Shown here: piece by piece, positions 37,137 to 46,157 of the stretch
Numbering within the stretch: the stretch's first letter is position 1
Layout: the number at the start of each line of letters is the position of its first letter
Notes under the pieces: generated by a model
Told to the model about the DNA's origin: nothing
Databases searched by the model: none
What the model saw: only the letters and a program-made list of their open reading frames with translations
Assembly: GCF_030403775.1 (NCBI RefSeq)
Contig: NZ_JAQMWQ010000001.1
Location: 372,001 to 436,000 of the forward strand
Length of the DNA stretch: 64,000 bases
Direction: 5' to 3'
DNA from: Paenibacillus sp. BSR1-1
Lineage (GTDB): Bacteria; Bacillota; Bacilli; Bacillales; Cytobacillaceae
Made by a program: the position numbers and the translations under genes

Positions 37137-37262
37137 TTAGAAATGCGGAAGCGCCTTGTCCAGGGGCGACAGGCATAAGACAAGCCGGCGGGAAGGTTGT
37201 TCTTTAACCTTCTCGTCGGATTGGCTTATGACCCCGAGCCCCTAGGCGCTGCAGCTAGACAA
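37137..37262. repeat. Hairpin-rich interspersed repeat
   Basis: About 126 nt running from GCGGAAGCGCCTTGTC to GGCGCTGCAGCTAGAC. Outer arms GAAGCGCC / GGCGCT and a central hairpin GGGAAGGTT...AACCTTCTC are visible. I recognise the type as a dispersed Bacillaceae repeat. It lies just upstream of the oxidoreductase operon. The remaining spacer to 37485 is AT-rich with nothing further identifiable. Confidence 0.65.
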
Positions 37263-37485
37263 TTTTTTCGTTCAAAAATTTAACAAGAAAAAGACATAAA
37301 AAATTAACTTCCCCAAAAGTTATTGTAGGGCATCACTTATTTTTTATCTGTGACAAAAGTTAAACATAGGAGAAAAAATTTTATAACACATTTATTCATT
37401 TCACACAAACCGTTAATGCGTATGACTTGAAAAGGTTTACCTTTTTATATAACAGAAAAACTTTTGTATATAACAGTGTTTTATC

Positions 37486-37530
37486 CCAAAAAAGGACTGC
37501 CTTTAGAATGTAAAGGCAGTCCTTTTTTTA
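37486..37530 (-). terminator. Terminator of the lutABC operon
   Basis: Perfect 16-bp stem AAAAGGACTGCCTTTA / TAAAGGCAGTCCTTTT just after lutC. Confidence 0.88.
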
Positions 37531-37533
37531 AAA

Positions 37534-38259
37534 TTATAAATCATTAATGACAATATAAGATGCTTTAATTGGACCATGTACTCCAACGACAAGATTTAAC
37601 TCAATATCTGCTGAATTACTTGGTCCCGTTATAAAATTGATGCATGATGCCACATGTCCAGTTTTCTGATAAATTTCACGCATCTTTTGTGCTGCCTGGG
37701 TGATACGGGGAACTAAACTGCTTTTCGGAATTAAGGCAATATAGGTCGCCGGTAAAAAACTGATAGTTCTTCCTTTATTCTCATCACTGAACAAAACAAC
37801 CGTTCCAGATTCGGCTAATGTAATTTCACTGATAGTAATACCCACATTCGCCTGTTCCGCTTTGGCGATGTTTTCTTCCCCTTTTGTGTAATCCCATTCG
37901 TATACATCGATGGACTGTTTAGGCCAGTCTTTTTTCATAAGTTGATCCAGACCCCACTTAGAAAAACGAGCGTCTTTCCAAGTCACAATCGGTCCTCCGC
38001 CATAGGAAGTTACAACTTCATCAAGAGTTGCAGGTAATTCCTCTAGCTCAGTGGTGTAAAGGTTCGTATGAATTTTCTTACACTGCTCTGTCAAGACTTC
38101 TAACAATTCATCCTGTGACGCATCCTTTAAAACCTCCTGCTGCGGCTGGAATGCCCATTTGGGCCTTTCTACCAAACCGGTAATTCGCGGACGGTCAAGG
38201 CGGCTGGCAATTTGATTTAAAAATTTCTCCCGATTTTGTATCATGCCTGACATTTTCAC
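37534..38259 (-). CDS. lutC: Lactate utilization protein C
   Basis: A 241-residue LUD-domain protein, third component of the LutABC iron-sulfur lactate dehydrogenase that oxidises L-lactate to pyruvate. It has [13 protein letters not shown] (spelt [13 protein letters not shown] here, near residue 146) and the [10 protein letters not shown] signature near 215. It overlaps lutB by 4 nt. Confidence 0.94.
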   Translation of the reverse strand: MKMSGMIQNREKFLNQIASRLDRPRITGLVERPKWAFQPQQEVLKDASQDELLEVLTEQCKKIHTNLYTTELEELPATLDEVVTSYGGGPIVTWKDARFSKWGLDQLMKKDWPKQSIDVYEWDYTKGEENIAKAEQANVGITISEITLAESGTVVLFSDENKGRTISFLPATYIALIPKSSLVPRITQAAQKMREIYQKTGHVASCINFITGPSNSADIELNLVVGVHGPIKASYIVINDL

Positions 38260-39680
38260 TTACCACCCTTATCACGATTTTTAAACCAATCTCTAAATCT
38301 TTCTTTATTTGGAGCCGGAAATTCTCGAATTTCAGTCCATGCCTTAAGGGGACCAGGACCTTTTGAGATTTTATCTCCTACGGTGAACGGATTCATGGCT
38401 GCCGGTGCCATTTTAGTACCAAGCTTATACAATGTCGGAGAGGCCGCTCCTAAACCAAATGCTTTCATCGCCAGCTTTTCAGATATTGGAGCTTTCCCTT
38501 CTTTTTCAACTATGATTTCCCTGTGTTTATGAAGAAGATTGTGTAACGGTATTTTTACAGGACAAACCTCAGTACAAGCCCCGCAAAGTGTGGAGGCATA
38601 AGGTAATTCTTTATATTCGTCATATCCTCCAAGCAATGGAGATAACACAGCTCCAATCGGTCCGGAATAAATGGAACCATATGAATGGCCCCCTACATGA
38701 CGATAAACTGGGCAGACATTTATACACGCGGCACAGCGGATACATTGCAAGACTGCCTGGAATTCTCCACCTAAAATATTGGAACGGCCGTTATCGACGA
38801 TTACGAGGTGAAATTCCTCCGGACCATCAACGTCTAATTCCTCTCTTGGTCCTGTTAAAACCGTAATATAGCTCGTCAATTTTTGCCCTACCGCGCTCCT
38901 TGTTAAGAGGCTGACGAGAACCTCCATTTCTTCAAATGTAGGAACAATTCTTTCCATTCCCATGACAGTAATCTGCGTTTTCGGTAATGCTGTTACTAAA
39001 TCAGCATTCCCTTCATTTGTTACTAAACTAAACGAACCCGTTTCAGCTATAGCAAAGTTGCAGCCCGTAATTCCGATATCGGCTGATAAGTATTCCTTAC
39101 GAAGCATTTCCCGTGCATGTGCGGCCAGCTCTTCTGGCTTCGAAGTTTTTGTATAACCTAATTTTTCTTTAAACACATCGCGAATTTGCTCTTTATTTTT
39201 GTGCAGTGCTGGAACCACAATATGGGATGGCGGGTCATGGTCATCGACTTGAAGAATATATTCCCCAAGGTCAGTTTCAATAACCTCACATCCCTCTTTC
39301 TCCAGTACTGCATTTAAGCTAATTTCTTCGGTGACCATCGATTTAGATTTAACGATTTTTTTTGCGTTTTTCTTTTGAACAATGCTGCGAATATACCCAC
39401 TCGCCTCTTCTTTTGTCTGAGCGAAAAAAACATGGCCGCCCCGTTTTGCGACATTCTCACTTAATTGTTCTAAATAATAATCTAAATACTTTAGAACATG
39501 CTGTCGGATTTCTTCACCATGTGAACGCCAATCTTCCCAGTTTCCCAGTTCCTCAGTTGCTAAACGTCTTTTTATACCCATTCCATCCTGTGCACCAGCC
39601 ACCGCACCACGCATAAAGGAATTATGTATTCCTTTATCAACACGTTCCTTAAATTGATCCGTGCCAATCTTCATTGCCAT
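38256..39680 (-). CDS. lutB: Lactate utilization protein B
   Basis: A 474-residue iron-sulfur protein. The N-terminal LUD domain (about 60-290; F-A-I-A-E-T-G-S-F and [10 protein letters not shown]) is followed by two 4Fe-4S motifs, [12 protein letters not shown] and C-G-A-C-T-E-V-C-P. The ATG at 39680 has GGAGGAG before it; an upstream in-frame ATG does not. A spacer of 52 nt to lutA contains TCAAGCGCTTGA, a palindrome resembling a cre core. Confidence 0.95.
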   Translation of the reverse strand: MAMKIGTDQFKERVDKGIHNSFMRGAVAGAQDGMGIKRRLATEELGNWEDWRSHGEEIRQHVLKYLDYYLEQLSENVAKRGGHVFFAQTKEEASGYIRSIVQKKNAKKIVKSKSMVTEEISLNAVLEKEGCEVIETDLGEYILQVDDHDPPSHIVVPALHKNKEQIRDVFKEKLGYTKTSKPEELAAHAREMLRKEYLSADIGITGCNFAIAETGSFSLVTNEGNADLVTALPKTQITVMGMERIVPTFEEMEVLVSLLTRSAVGQKLTSYITVLTGPREELDVDGPEEFHLVIVDNGRSNILGGEFQAVLQCIRCAACINVCPVYRHVGGHSYGSIYSGPIGAVLSPLLGGYDEYKELPYASTLCGACTEVCPVKIPLHNLLHKHREIIVEKEGKAPISEKLAMKAFGLGAASPTLYKLGTKMAPAAMNPFTVGDKISKGPGPLKAWTEIREFPAPNKERFRDWFKNRDKGGK

Positions 39681-39732
39681 TTGAATACTCCTCCATCCTT
39701 CAATTGATTTCACATTCTCTCAAGCGCTTGAT

Positions 39733-40449
39733 TTACAGGCAATTTAATACTTCAGCTATATGTAACACCTTAATTGGCTTTCCTATTCTTTCAATTCGGC
39801 CGCCTATATTAATAAGACAGCCTGCATCAGCACCGATTAAATACTCAGCCTCGGTTTCTTCTATATGACACACCTTTTCATCGACCATTTGCTCAGATAT
39901 CTGCGACATTTTAACTGAAAAGGTTCCCCCAAATCCGCAGCATTGTTCCTTGCCTGGCAATTCTGTAAACTTTAGCCCCTTAACATTTTTTAAAAGAATC
40001 ATAGGTGCCTTTTTTACACCTAATAATCTCGTCATATGACAAGAAGTATGGTACGTTACATTCGCTTCAAATTTAGCCCCGACATCTTCTATTTTTAAAA
40101 CTTCAACAATAAATTGTGTTAACTCAAATGTCTTTTCAGCCAATTTTTTTGCTTTTGGTTCCCAAACAGGGTCACCTTTAAAAATATGAGGATATTCATG
40201 GAACATGAACGCGCATGATCCGGAAGGAGACACGACGTATTCTGCATCCATAAAAGTATCAATCATTTGTTTCATTGCTTCCTTTGATTCTTTAACATAA
40301 CCGCTATTATATGCTGGCTGTCCACAGCAAACCTGTGATTCCGGAAAATCAATTTCACACCCCAGCCTTTCCAGTAATTCAACTGTCGCTTTACCTACAT
40401 TACTTTGAAATAAGTCAACTAAACAAGTTGCAAAAAGAGTAACCTTCAT
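39733..40449 (-). CDS. lutA: Lactate utilization protein A
   Basis: A 238-residue protein with two cysteine-rich CCG domains, near [10 protein letters not shown] and [10 protein letters not shown], binding iron-sulfur or heterodisulfide-type centres. It is the first gene of lutABC, preceded by AAGGGGAG. A LutR-type operator lies 61-71 nt upstream. The permease gene lutP and lutR are not in the window. Confidence 0.95.
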   Translation of the reverse strand: MKVTLFATCLVDLFQSNVGKATVELLERLGCEIDFPESQVCCGQPAYNSGYVKESKEAMKQMIDTFMDAEYVVSPSGSCAFMFHEYPHIFKGDPVWEPKAKKLAEKTFELTQFIVEVLKIEDVGAKFEANVTYHTSCHMTRLLGVKKAPMILLKNVKGLKFTELPGKEQCCGFGGTFSVKMSQISEQMVDEKVCHIEETEAEYLIGADAGCLINIGGRIERIGKPIKVLHIAEVLNCL

Positions 40450-40509
40450 GTGTTTCTCCCCTTCTTAATATCTAATATATTTGGTGCCACCGTACAACTG
40501 ATTAACCGG

Positions 40510-40520
40510 TCATCTGATGA
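40510..40520 (-). promoter_or_regulatory. LutR-type operator upstream of lutA
   Basis: TCATCTGATGA fits the reported LutR recognition pattern TCATC-N-GATGA exactly, and the dyad extends one base further (GTCATC-T-GATGAC). Confidence 0.65.
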
Positions 40521-40617
40521 CGGATACAAAAGATAGAATGTTCAAATTTTTATATTTATCATATTACTATAAAGTGCTGGAATTATCTCTGCTTGGGAAA
40601 ATGAATTAATGCTTAAG

Positions 40618-40647
40618 ACCCACGCATAACAAGCGTGGGCCTTTTTC
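40618..40647 (+). terminator. Orphan rho-independent terminator
   Basis: Stem CCCACGC / GCGTGGG followed by CCTTTTT on the plus strand. No plus-strand gene ends upstream within 7 kb, so it may terminate an antisense or small RNA. Confidence 0.6.
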
Positions 40648-40705
40648 CATGGTTTACTTCTATCATTTTTGTTTAAAATAGACTATAATAAAATATTGTT
40701 TTATT

Positions 40706-40882
40706 TAAGCAAAGGCTATTTTCGCAAAGATTATTGTTTTTCGTATAAGTTCATCAACTCGTAAAACTAGATTTTTCGTGTATCTTTTCGTAAGAACATT
40801 TGCGAAAATTGCCTGAGAACTTCGTAAATGGCCCTTAATAAGTTCCAAAAGCAACAAAATTTACGAAAAGAGCCTTAGCAAA
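40706..40882. mobile_element. 161-nt MITE-like element with TTTTCGYAAA repeats
   Basis: The element 40714-40874 begins GGCTATTTTCGCAAA and ends TTTACGAAAAGAGCC, which are imperfect inverted repeats. Inside are at least six further variants of TTCGTAAA/TTTGCGAA. The flanking octamers TAAGCAAA and TTAGCAAA (7 of 8 identical) suggest an 8-bp target duplication. The GGCT/AGCC ends match those of the element at 26755, implying the same transposase family. It ends 20 nt before the radical SAM gene start. Confidence 0.7.
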
Positions 40883-40894
40883 AGGAGTATTTTT

Positions 40895-42634
40895 ATGAAG
40901 GTTATTTGCTCTACCCTGAATGCCAAATATATTCATACAAACCTAGCAATCCGCTATTTGAAAGCCTATGCTTTGCCTGAGTATGACATTCAAATTAAAG
41001 AATACACAATAAAAGACCCAATTATGAACATTGTCTCAGACCTTTATCAACAAAAACCGTCTGTAATTGGTTTCAGCTGTTACATTTGGAATATTGAAGA
41101 AACGCTTAAAGTTGTCAATATGATTAAAAAAATAGATCCTTCTATTACAATCGTCTTAGGGGGTCCTGAAGTTACTTACGATACAATTCATTGGATGGAA
41201 AACTATCCAGAGATTGATTTTATTGTAATTGGTGAAGGTGAACAAACGTTTAAACAGCTGCTAACTGAATTAGAGACGAGTCATAATTTATTGAATGTTC
41301 ATGGTGTTGCCTACCGTGAAAATGGTCACGTGAAGTGCACACCACAACGAAATAAGACTGATTTGAAAGAACTGCCATCACCATACCGATTCACTGAGGA
41401 TATTCCCCATTTGGGCAAGCGGGTAACTTATATTGAGACAAGCCGCGGGTGTCCATTTAGCTGCCAATTCTGTTTGTCTTCTATTGAAATTGGCGTCCGC
41501 TATTTTGACCGCGAAAAAATAAAAGAAGATATCCGTTACTTAATGACAAATGGTGCAAAGACGATTAAATTTGTTGACCGCACCTTTAATATCAGCAGAA
41601 GTTATGCTATGGAAATGTTTCGATTTCTCATTGATGAACACCTCCCAGGGACGGTATTCCAGTTTGAAATTACAGCTGATATCATGCGCCCTGAGGTTAT
41701 CGAATTTTTAAATCAAGAGGCACCTGAAGGCTTGTTCCGTTTTGAAATCGGTGTCCAGTCGACAAATGATTATACTAACGAACTTGTAATGCGGAAGCAG
41801 AATTTTGCAAAGCTGACCAGAACTGTTACCTTAGTAAAAGAAGGCGGAAAAATTGATCAACATCTTGATTTAATTGCTGGACTTCCGGAAGAGGACTATG
41901 CCTCTTTCCGAAAAACCTTTAACGATGTTTTCGAAATGAGACCGGAAGAATTGCAATTAGGGTTCTTAAAAATGCTGCGTGGCACAGGGGTCCGACTACG
42001 TGCTGATGAGCATCAATATGTATATATGGATCATTCACCGTATGAAATCCTAAGCAATAATGTTCTTTCCTTTGACGATATCGTAAGAATTAAACAAGTA
42101 GAAGATGTCCTCGAGAAGTATTGGAATGACCACCGTATGGATCATACGGTTGAATATTTGGTAACGCAGGTTTTCCCTTCACCATTTGATTTCTTTCAAG
42201 AATTCGGATCCTACTGGGACCAGAAAGAGTGGTCAAGAATTGGCCATCAGCTTGAAGATTTATTCCGCCGCCTCTATTCCTTTTTGGAGTATAAATCGAT
42301 AGAAAATCTAGATGTGGCAGCTGATTTGATGAAGTATGATTACCTAAAACATCATAAGTACAAGCCGAGAAAACCATGGTGGGAGGCTAGTTTTAATAAA
42401 AATATGCGGACACAAGTGTACAAACAAATCGCTGAAAATCCTTCTTTATTGGGAGAAGCTTTTATTAAACTGGACCTTAATGAAAAGGAATTATATAAGC
42501 ATACAATGCTTGAAGAGCTTTCTTTTGATTTATCAAGTTATTTAGCAACAGGTGAGATAAAGATGGTTCCTTCCTATTTATTGGCCTATTTCGATCCAAC
42601 CAATAATCGGACACTTATATTTCCCTATAGATGA
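40895..42634 (+). CDS. B12-binding domain radical SAM protein
   Basis: A 579-residue protein. Residues about 1-140 form a cobalamin-binding-like Rossmann domain (V-L-G-G-P-E-V-T-Y near 90). The radical SAM core begins with C186-X3-C190-X2-C193 (C-P-F-S-C-Q-F-C), which binds the 4Fe-4S cluster. A DUF4080-like C-terminal part (about 400-579) follows. AAAGGAG precedes the ATG. Members of this family methylate or rearrange unknown substrates; the substrate cannot be inferred. It is monocistronic. Confidence 0.88.
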   Translation: MKVICSTLNAKYIHTNLAIRYLKAYALPEYDIQIKEYTIKDPIMNIVSDLYQQKPSVIGFSCYIWNIEETLKVVNMIKKIDPSITIVLGGPEVTYDTIHWMENYPEIDFIVIGEGEQTFKQLLTELETSHNLLNVHGVAYRENGHVKCTPQRNKTDLKELPSPYRFTEDIPHLGKRVTYIETSRGCPFSCQFCLSSIEIGVRYFDREKIKEDIRYLMTNGAKTIKFVDRTFNISRSYAMEMFRFLIDEHLPGTVFQFEITADIMRPEVIEFLNQEAPEGLFRFEIGVQSTNDYTNELVMRKQNFAKLTRTVTLVKEGGKIDQHLDLIAGLPEEDYASFRKTFNDVFEMRPEELQLGFLKMLRGTGVRLRADEHQYVYMDHSPYEILSNNVLSFDDIVRIKQVEDVLEKYWNDHRMDHTVEYLVTQVFPSPFDFFQEFGSYWDQKEWSRIGHQLEDLFRRLYSFLEYKSIENLDVAADLMKYDYLKHHKYKPRKPWWEASFNKNMRTQVYKQIAENPSLLGEAFIKLDLNEKELYKHTMLEELSFDLSSYLATGEIKMVPSYLLAYFDPTNNRTLIFPYR

Positions 42635-42639
42635 AAGAA

Positions 42640-42668
42640 ATAAGCCGGGAATTCCCGGCTTATTTTTC
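42640..42668. terminator. Bidirectional terminator after the radical SAM gene
   Basis: Perfect palindrome AAGCCGGGAA / TTCCCGGCTT followed by TATTTTTC, between convergent genes. Confidence 0.85.
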
Positions 42669-42794
42669 TTTCCTTGCCCCTTTTTGCTTAAATATCTTTT
42701 TTATTTCATATAGCTTGACCCCATTAACATCGCCAATTTCCATACTGAAATCCTCTGTCGGAATACGTGGGGGGATTTTTCGACGCCCTGCCAT
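42660..42794 (-). CDS. Small basic protein (44 aa)
   Basis: I do not recognise this 44-residue Lys/Arg-rich peptide (M-A-G-R-R-K-I-P-P-R start; V-K-L-Y-E-I-K-K-I-F in the middle). Its ATG lies one base after the stop of the next small gene upstream, with AAGGAAG as ribosome site. The pair is likely one transcript ending at the palindrome in its last codons. Confidence 0.55.
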   Translation of the reverse strand: MAGRRKIPPRIPTEDFSMEIGDVNGVKLYEIKKIFKQKGARKEK

Positions 42795-42795
42795 T

Positions 42796-42957
42796 TTAGC
42801 TTCTTCCTTTTTTTCCTAGTTTTGAATTCCGGTTTTGAAATCGAATAGCATTGTTATTATCAGTGAACTCCGCTGAGAATTCACTTTCCTGAACATTTTT
42901 GTGCGGGGTTTTCGTATATTTTTCCACTGCATCAAATTCCGCTTTACGCTTCGCCAT
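42796..42957 (-). CDS. Small hydrophilic protein (53 aa)
   Basis: An unrecognised 53-residue charged peptide (M-A-K-R-K-A-E-F-D-A-V start; N-N-N-A-I-R-F-Q-N-R-N in the middle). AGGAGGAG stands 8 nt before the ATG at 42957, a very strong site. It is followed directly by the 44-residue gene. No membrane segment. It may be a spore or stress small protein, but nothing in the sequence proves it. Confidence 0.6.
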   Translation of the reverse strand: MAKRKAEFDAVEKYTKTPHKNVQESEFSAEFTDNNNAIRFQNRNSKLGKKGRS

Positions 42958-43090
42958 TTTGTAACTCCTCCTAATCAGTAATCGTACATATTTAGTTTTT
43001 TCATTTATGAATTAATCATTCGTTTCCTTTTTTTTCATTCATAAAATTATCCTGTTGAAAGAAAATAAGAAAAAATGGAGTGGTGAAAAA

Positions 43091-43432
43091 ATGACAAAAG
43101 AAAAAAAAGACAATGTAACCATTAACGAAACTATGCCCCACCAAATTAACGCCCCCAGTTTTGAAGGTACTGGTATTAAAATGGAGGCTCCTTTCACAAA
43201 TGAGCATGGCGTTGTCATCGGAGACAGTCTTTATGCGTCTGAAAACTCGCCTTTGGAAAACTGGTCAAAAGAAACCGATCCTGCCATTATGTCAGGGGAC
43301 CAGTGGGTTCATCCTACCAATGATATTGGCTGGAATACTGCTGAAAACCGTGAGCTTCTCGAAAGCAAAAAAAAGCCAAAAGGCTATCCATTTATGCATC
43401 CTTCCAAAGATGTCAGCCATGGAAGCGACTGA
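43091..43432 (+). CDS. DUF3905-like hypothetical protein
   Basis: A 113-residue soluble protein with W-V-H-P-T-N-D-I-G-W-N-T and G-Y-P-F-M-H-P-S-K-D motifs. I associate these with the DUF3905 family of Bacillus (from memory). The ATG at 43091 (M-T-K-E-K-K-D-N) follows GGAGTGGTG; an earlier ATG at 43055 lacks a good site. It has its own terminator. Function unknown. Confidence 0.65.
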   Translation: MTKEKKDNVTINETMPHQINAPSFEGTGIKMEAPFTNEHGVVIGDSLYASENSPLENWSKETDPAIMSGDQWVHPTNDIGWNTAENRELLESKKKPKGYPFMHPSKDVSHGSD

Positions 43433-43436
43433 ATGT

Positions 43437-43472
43437 AAAAAACTCTGGGACTATGCCTCCCAGAGTTTTTTA
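43437..43472 (+). terminator. Terminator after the DUF3905-like gene
   Basis: Stem AAAACTCTGGGA / TCCCAGAGTTTT with following T run. Confidence 0.85.
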
Positions 43473-43518
43473 TTTGCATGATATAATTAATAGGATAGTT
43501 TTTTGAGGGGGACAAATC

Positions 43519-44640
43519 ATGTTATTACCTGAACTCGCTGAGAAAATTGTAAAAGAAGTGAGAAAGTTAATCGGCGAGGATATTATCGTCGTGAATACTG
43601 AAGGGTATATCATTGCTAGTACAGACCTTGAACGAGTAGGAACCTTTCATGAAGGGGCGCTTAATGCCTCTCAAAATAAGAGAAAGATGATTATAACAAA
43701 AGAAGATCAAACCAAACTTATCGGCGTAAAAGCAGGTATTAACTTTCCGATTTTTTTCCAAAATGACGTAATTGGGGTAATCGGTATTACGGGAGACCCA
43801 GCAAAAGTAACGCCTTTTGGAGAAATCATCCGAAAAATGACCGAGCTTTTAATCAGTGAAAATTATTATGCAGAACAATTTGATTGGCATTCCCGTGCTT
43901 TGGAATCTTTTGTCATGGATTGGGTCCAAGCCAAAGCGTGGAATGATGCTTTTATGAATCGCGCAAGACTACTTAACATCGATATGGAAATAAAAAGATA
44001 TGCAGTAATCATTGAATTTTCTGGACTTACCTCCCCAATAACCCGGGAAACATGGTCCTCGATTTTTAAAAGATTTCATACAAATGATCAAGAAGTTGTC
44101 GCCCGATCAGGAAATGAACGAATCATTCTGTTTTTCAATTGCACATACGATGCTTCTCGAGCAATGATAGAAAAGCGTTTAAAACAATTTTTTCATTTTT
44201 TATTAGAGCGTTTTAACATTCATGCGATTGCTGGTGTCGGCCAGCCAGCGGACCCTAAAGAGATCAGTGTCTCCTACTCTCAAGCTGAAAGATGTTTAAA
44301 ATTTGTAAAATCACCCAGCATTATTGCATTTGATGAGGATCTAACCCTGGAGATGCTCTTAGAAGAAATCAGTCAAAAAACAAAAAAGGATTTTATAAAG
44401 CGGACGCTTGGACCGTTAACCCAGGAAAAAGAACTTATGGCAACCATCAAGGAATTATTTAACCAAAATCATTCATTAAAAAATACAGCAAAAAATTTAC
44501 ATATCCACATCAATACCCTCCATTACCGTTTGAAGAAAGCGGAGGAGTTATCCGGATTAAATTCGAATAATATCCATGATTTATTAACCATGTATCTTGC
44601 AACCCTCCTTTTAGATGAACAAACAAAAATTAACTATTAA
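43519..44640 (+). CDS. CdaR-type transcriptional regulator of glycolate genes
   Basis: A 373-residue protein. An N-terminal sugar-diacid recognition domain spans about 1-135 (V-N-T-E-G-Y-I-I-A-S-T-D). A middle GGDEF-like region follows. The C-terminal PucR/CdaR helix-turn-helix (about 310-360) has N-T-A-K-N-L-H-I-H-I-N-T-L-H-Y-R-L. It stands before glcDF as YsfB does in B. subtilis, so it probably senses glycolate or a related hydroxyacid and activates glcDF. GAGGGGG precedes the ATG. Confidence 0.88.
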   Translation: MLLPELAEKIVKEVRKLIGEDIIVVNTEGYIIASTDLERVGTFHEGALNASQNKRKMIITKEDQTKLIGVKAGINFPIFFQNDVIGVIGITGDPAKVTPFGEIIRKMTELLISENYYAEQFDWHSRALESFVMDWVQAKAWNDAFMNRARLLNIDMEIKRYAVIIEFSGLTSPITRETWSSIFKRFHTNDQEVVARSGNERIILFFNCTYDASRAMIEKRLKQFFHFLLERFNIHAIAGVGQPADPKEISVSYSQAERCLKFVKSPSIIAFDEDLTLEMLLEEISQKTKKDFIKRTLGPLTQEKELMATIKELFNQNHSLKNTAKNLHIHINTLHYRLKKAEELSGLNSNNIHDLLTMYLATLLLDEQTKINY

Positions 44641-44670
44641 AATGATATTTTTTTAGATGTTTATCCATAG

Positions 44671-44692
44671 CAGGCAAATGCCTGTTTTTTTT
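44671..44692 (+). terminator. Terminator after the CdaR-type regulator
   Basis: Perfect stem CAGGCA / TGCCTG followed by eight T residues. Confidence 0.75.
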
Positions 44693-44712
44693 ATACTTAT
44701 ATTAGTTAATTT

Positions 44713-44726
44713 TGTAAGCGCGTTCA
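44713..44726 (+). promoter_or_regulatory. cre-like site upstream of glcD
   Basis: TGTAAGCGCGTTCA has one mismatch to the CcpA consensus and lies 19 nt before the glcD ATG. Confidence 0.6.
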
Positions 44727-44744
44727 CTAAAAAGGAGGAACATT

Positions 44745-46157
44745 ATGCTTTCGAGTATTGTAAAAGAAAAAATAATCTCTGTTGTAACCAGTGAAAACTT
44801 TGATGATAGCAAGGTGGAAAGACTTTCTTACTCCTATGATTCAACGCCAAACTTTCAATCCCTTCCCGATGCGGTTGTTAGTCCAAGAAATTGTCAAGAG
44901 GTATCTGAAATCGTAAAAATCTGTAATGAGTATAAAATCCCCATTGTCCCGCGAGGATCAGGTACTAATCTTTGTGGAGGTACATGCCCAACAGAAGGTG
45001 GAGTCGTAATTCTTTTTAAGCATCTGAACAATATTTTAGAAATTGATGAAGATAACTTAACTGTAACGGTTCAACCAGGAGTTATTACCCTTGATATGAC
45101 AAATGCTGTTGAAGCAAAAGGTCTGTTTTTCCCACCAGACCCAGGGTCCATGAAGATTTCCACGATTGGCGGCAACATTAACGAGAACTCAGGCGGGCTC
45201 CGTGGACTTAAATATGGCGTTACACGGGATTATGTTATTGGATTGGAAGTTGTTGTTCCTAACGGTGATATTATTCGTACAGGCGGAAAACTGGCTAAGG
45301 ATGTAGCAGGTTATGATCTTACTCGTCTCATGGTTGGATCTGAAGGAACTCTTGGCATTATTACAGAAGCGACTTTAAAGCTTATCCCCATGCCGGAAAC
45401 TAAAAAAACCATGCTGGCCTTATATCAGGATCTTGAAGCAGCTGCCAAATCTGTTTCGAAAATTATCGCTAATAAAATTATCCCGACAACACTTGAATTT
45501 CTAGATCAGCCAACCTTAAAGGTAGTCGAAGCATTCGCGCAAATCGGACTGCCGACAGATGTGCAGGCTGTTTTATTAATTGAACAGGACGGCCCTCCTG
45601 AAGTGGTAAACCGAGATTTAGAACGGATAGCTGAGATTTGTAAACAGGAAAAAGCAGTCTCTGTTCAAGTAGCGGCAACTGAAGTAGAAGCGGAAGCGTT
45701 ACGAACAGCACGACGTACTGCCCTATCCGCTTTAGCCCGTTTAAAACCGACAACGATTCTTGAGGATGCAACCGTTCCAAGGTCAGAATTAGCGAAAATG
45801 GTAAACGCCATAAATGAAATTGCCCAAAAATATCAGCTTGATATTTGTACGTTTGGACATGCTGGTGATGGAAACCTCCATCCAACCTGCCCAACAGATT
45901 CCCGCAATCATGAGGAAATGGAAAGAGTAGAAATGGCCTTTGCTGAAATATTTGAAAAGGCAATCGAATTTGGCGGCACCATTACGGGTGAACATGGTGT
46001 TGGTGTCATGAAAGCGCCATACCTTGAATTAAAACTAGGTAAAGAAGGCATTGCTGTCATGAAAGCAATCAAACAAGCATTGGATCCTAATAATATTATG
46101 AATCCTGGCAAGGTTTTTGCAAAAGACAACAGGAAGCGCGTGGTGGTCGGGAAATGA
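44745..46157 (+). CDS. glcD: Glycolate oxidase subunit GlcD (FAD)
   Basis: A 470-residue FAD enzyme of the VAO/PCMH family that oxidises glycolate or other 2-hydroxyacids. It has the FAD loop P-R-G-S-G-T-N-L-C-G-G (about 68-78) and G-L-R-G-L-K-Y-G-V-T. The C-terminal active-site pattern is F-G-H-A-G-D-G-N-L-H-P. AAAGGAGG precedes the ATG. It overlaps glcF by 4 nt (ATGA) and follows its regulator, as in B. subtilis ysfBCD. Confidence 0.95.
   Translation: MLSSIVKEKIISVVTSENFDDSKVERLSYSYDSTPNFQSLPDAVVSPRNCQEVSEIVKICNEYKIPIVPRGSGTNLCGGTCPTEGGVVILFKHLNNILEIDEDNLTVTVQPGVITLDMTNAVEAKGLFFPPDPGSMKISTIGGNINENSGGLRGLKYGVTRDYVIGLEVVVPNGDIIRTGGKLAKDVAGYDLTRLMVGSEGTLGIITEATLKLIPMPETKKTMLALYQDLEAAAKSVSKIIANKIIPTTLEFLDQPTLKVVEAFAQIGLPTDVQAVLLIEQDGPPEVVNRDLERIAEICKQEKAVSVQVAATEVEAEALRTARRTALSALARLKPTTILEDATVPRSELAKMVNAINEIAQKYQLDICTFGHAGDGNLHPTCPTDSRNHEEMERVEMAFAEIFEKAIEFGGTITGEHGVGVMKAPYLELKLGKEGIAVMKAIKQALDPNNIMNPGKVFAKDNRKRVVVGK

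Noticed and set aside
40700..40880. CRISPR array
   Set aside because: The repeated TTCGTAAA motifs are short, irregularly spaced and in both orientations; there are no uniform repeats or spacers.
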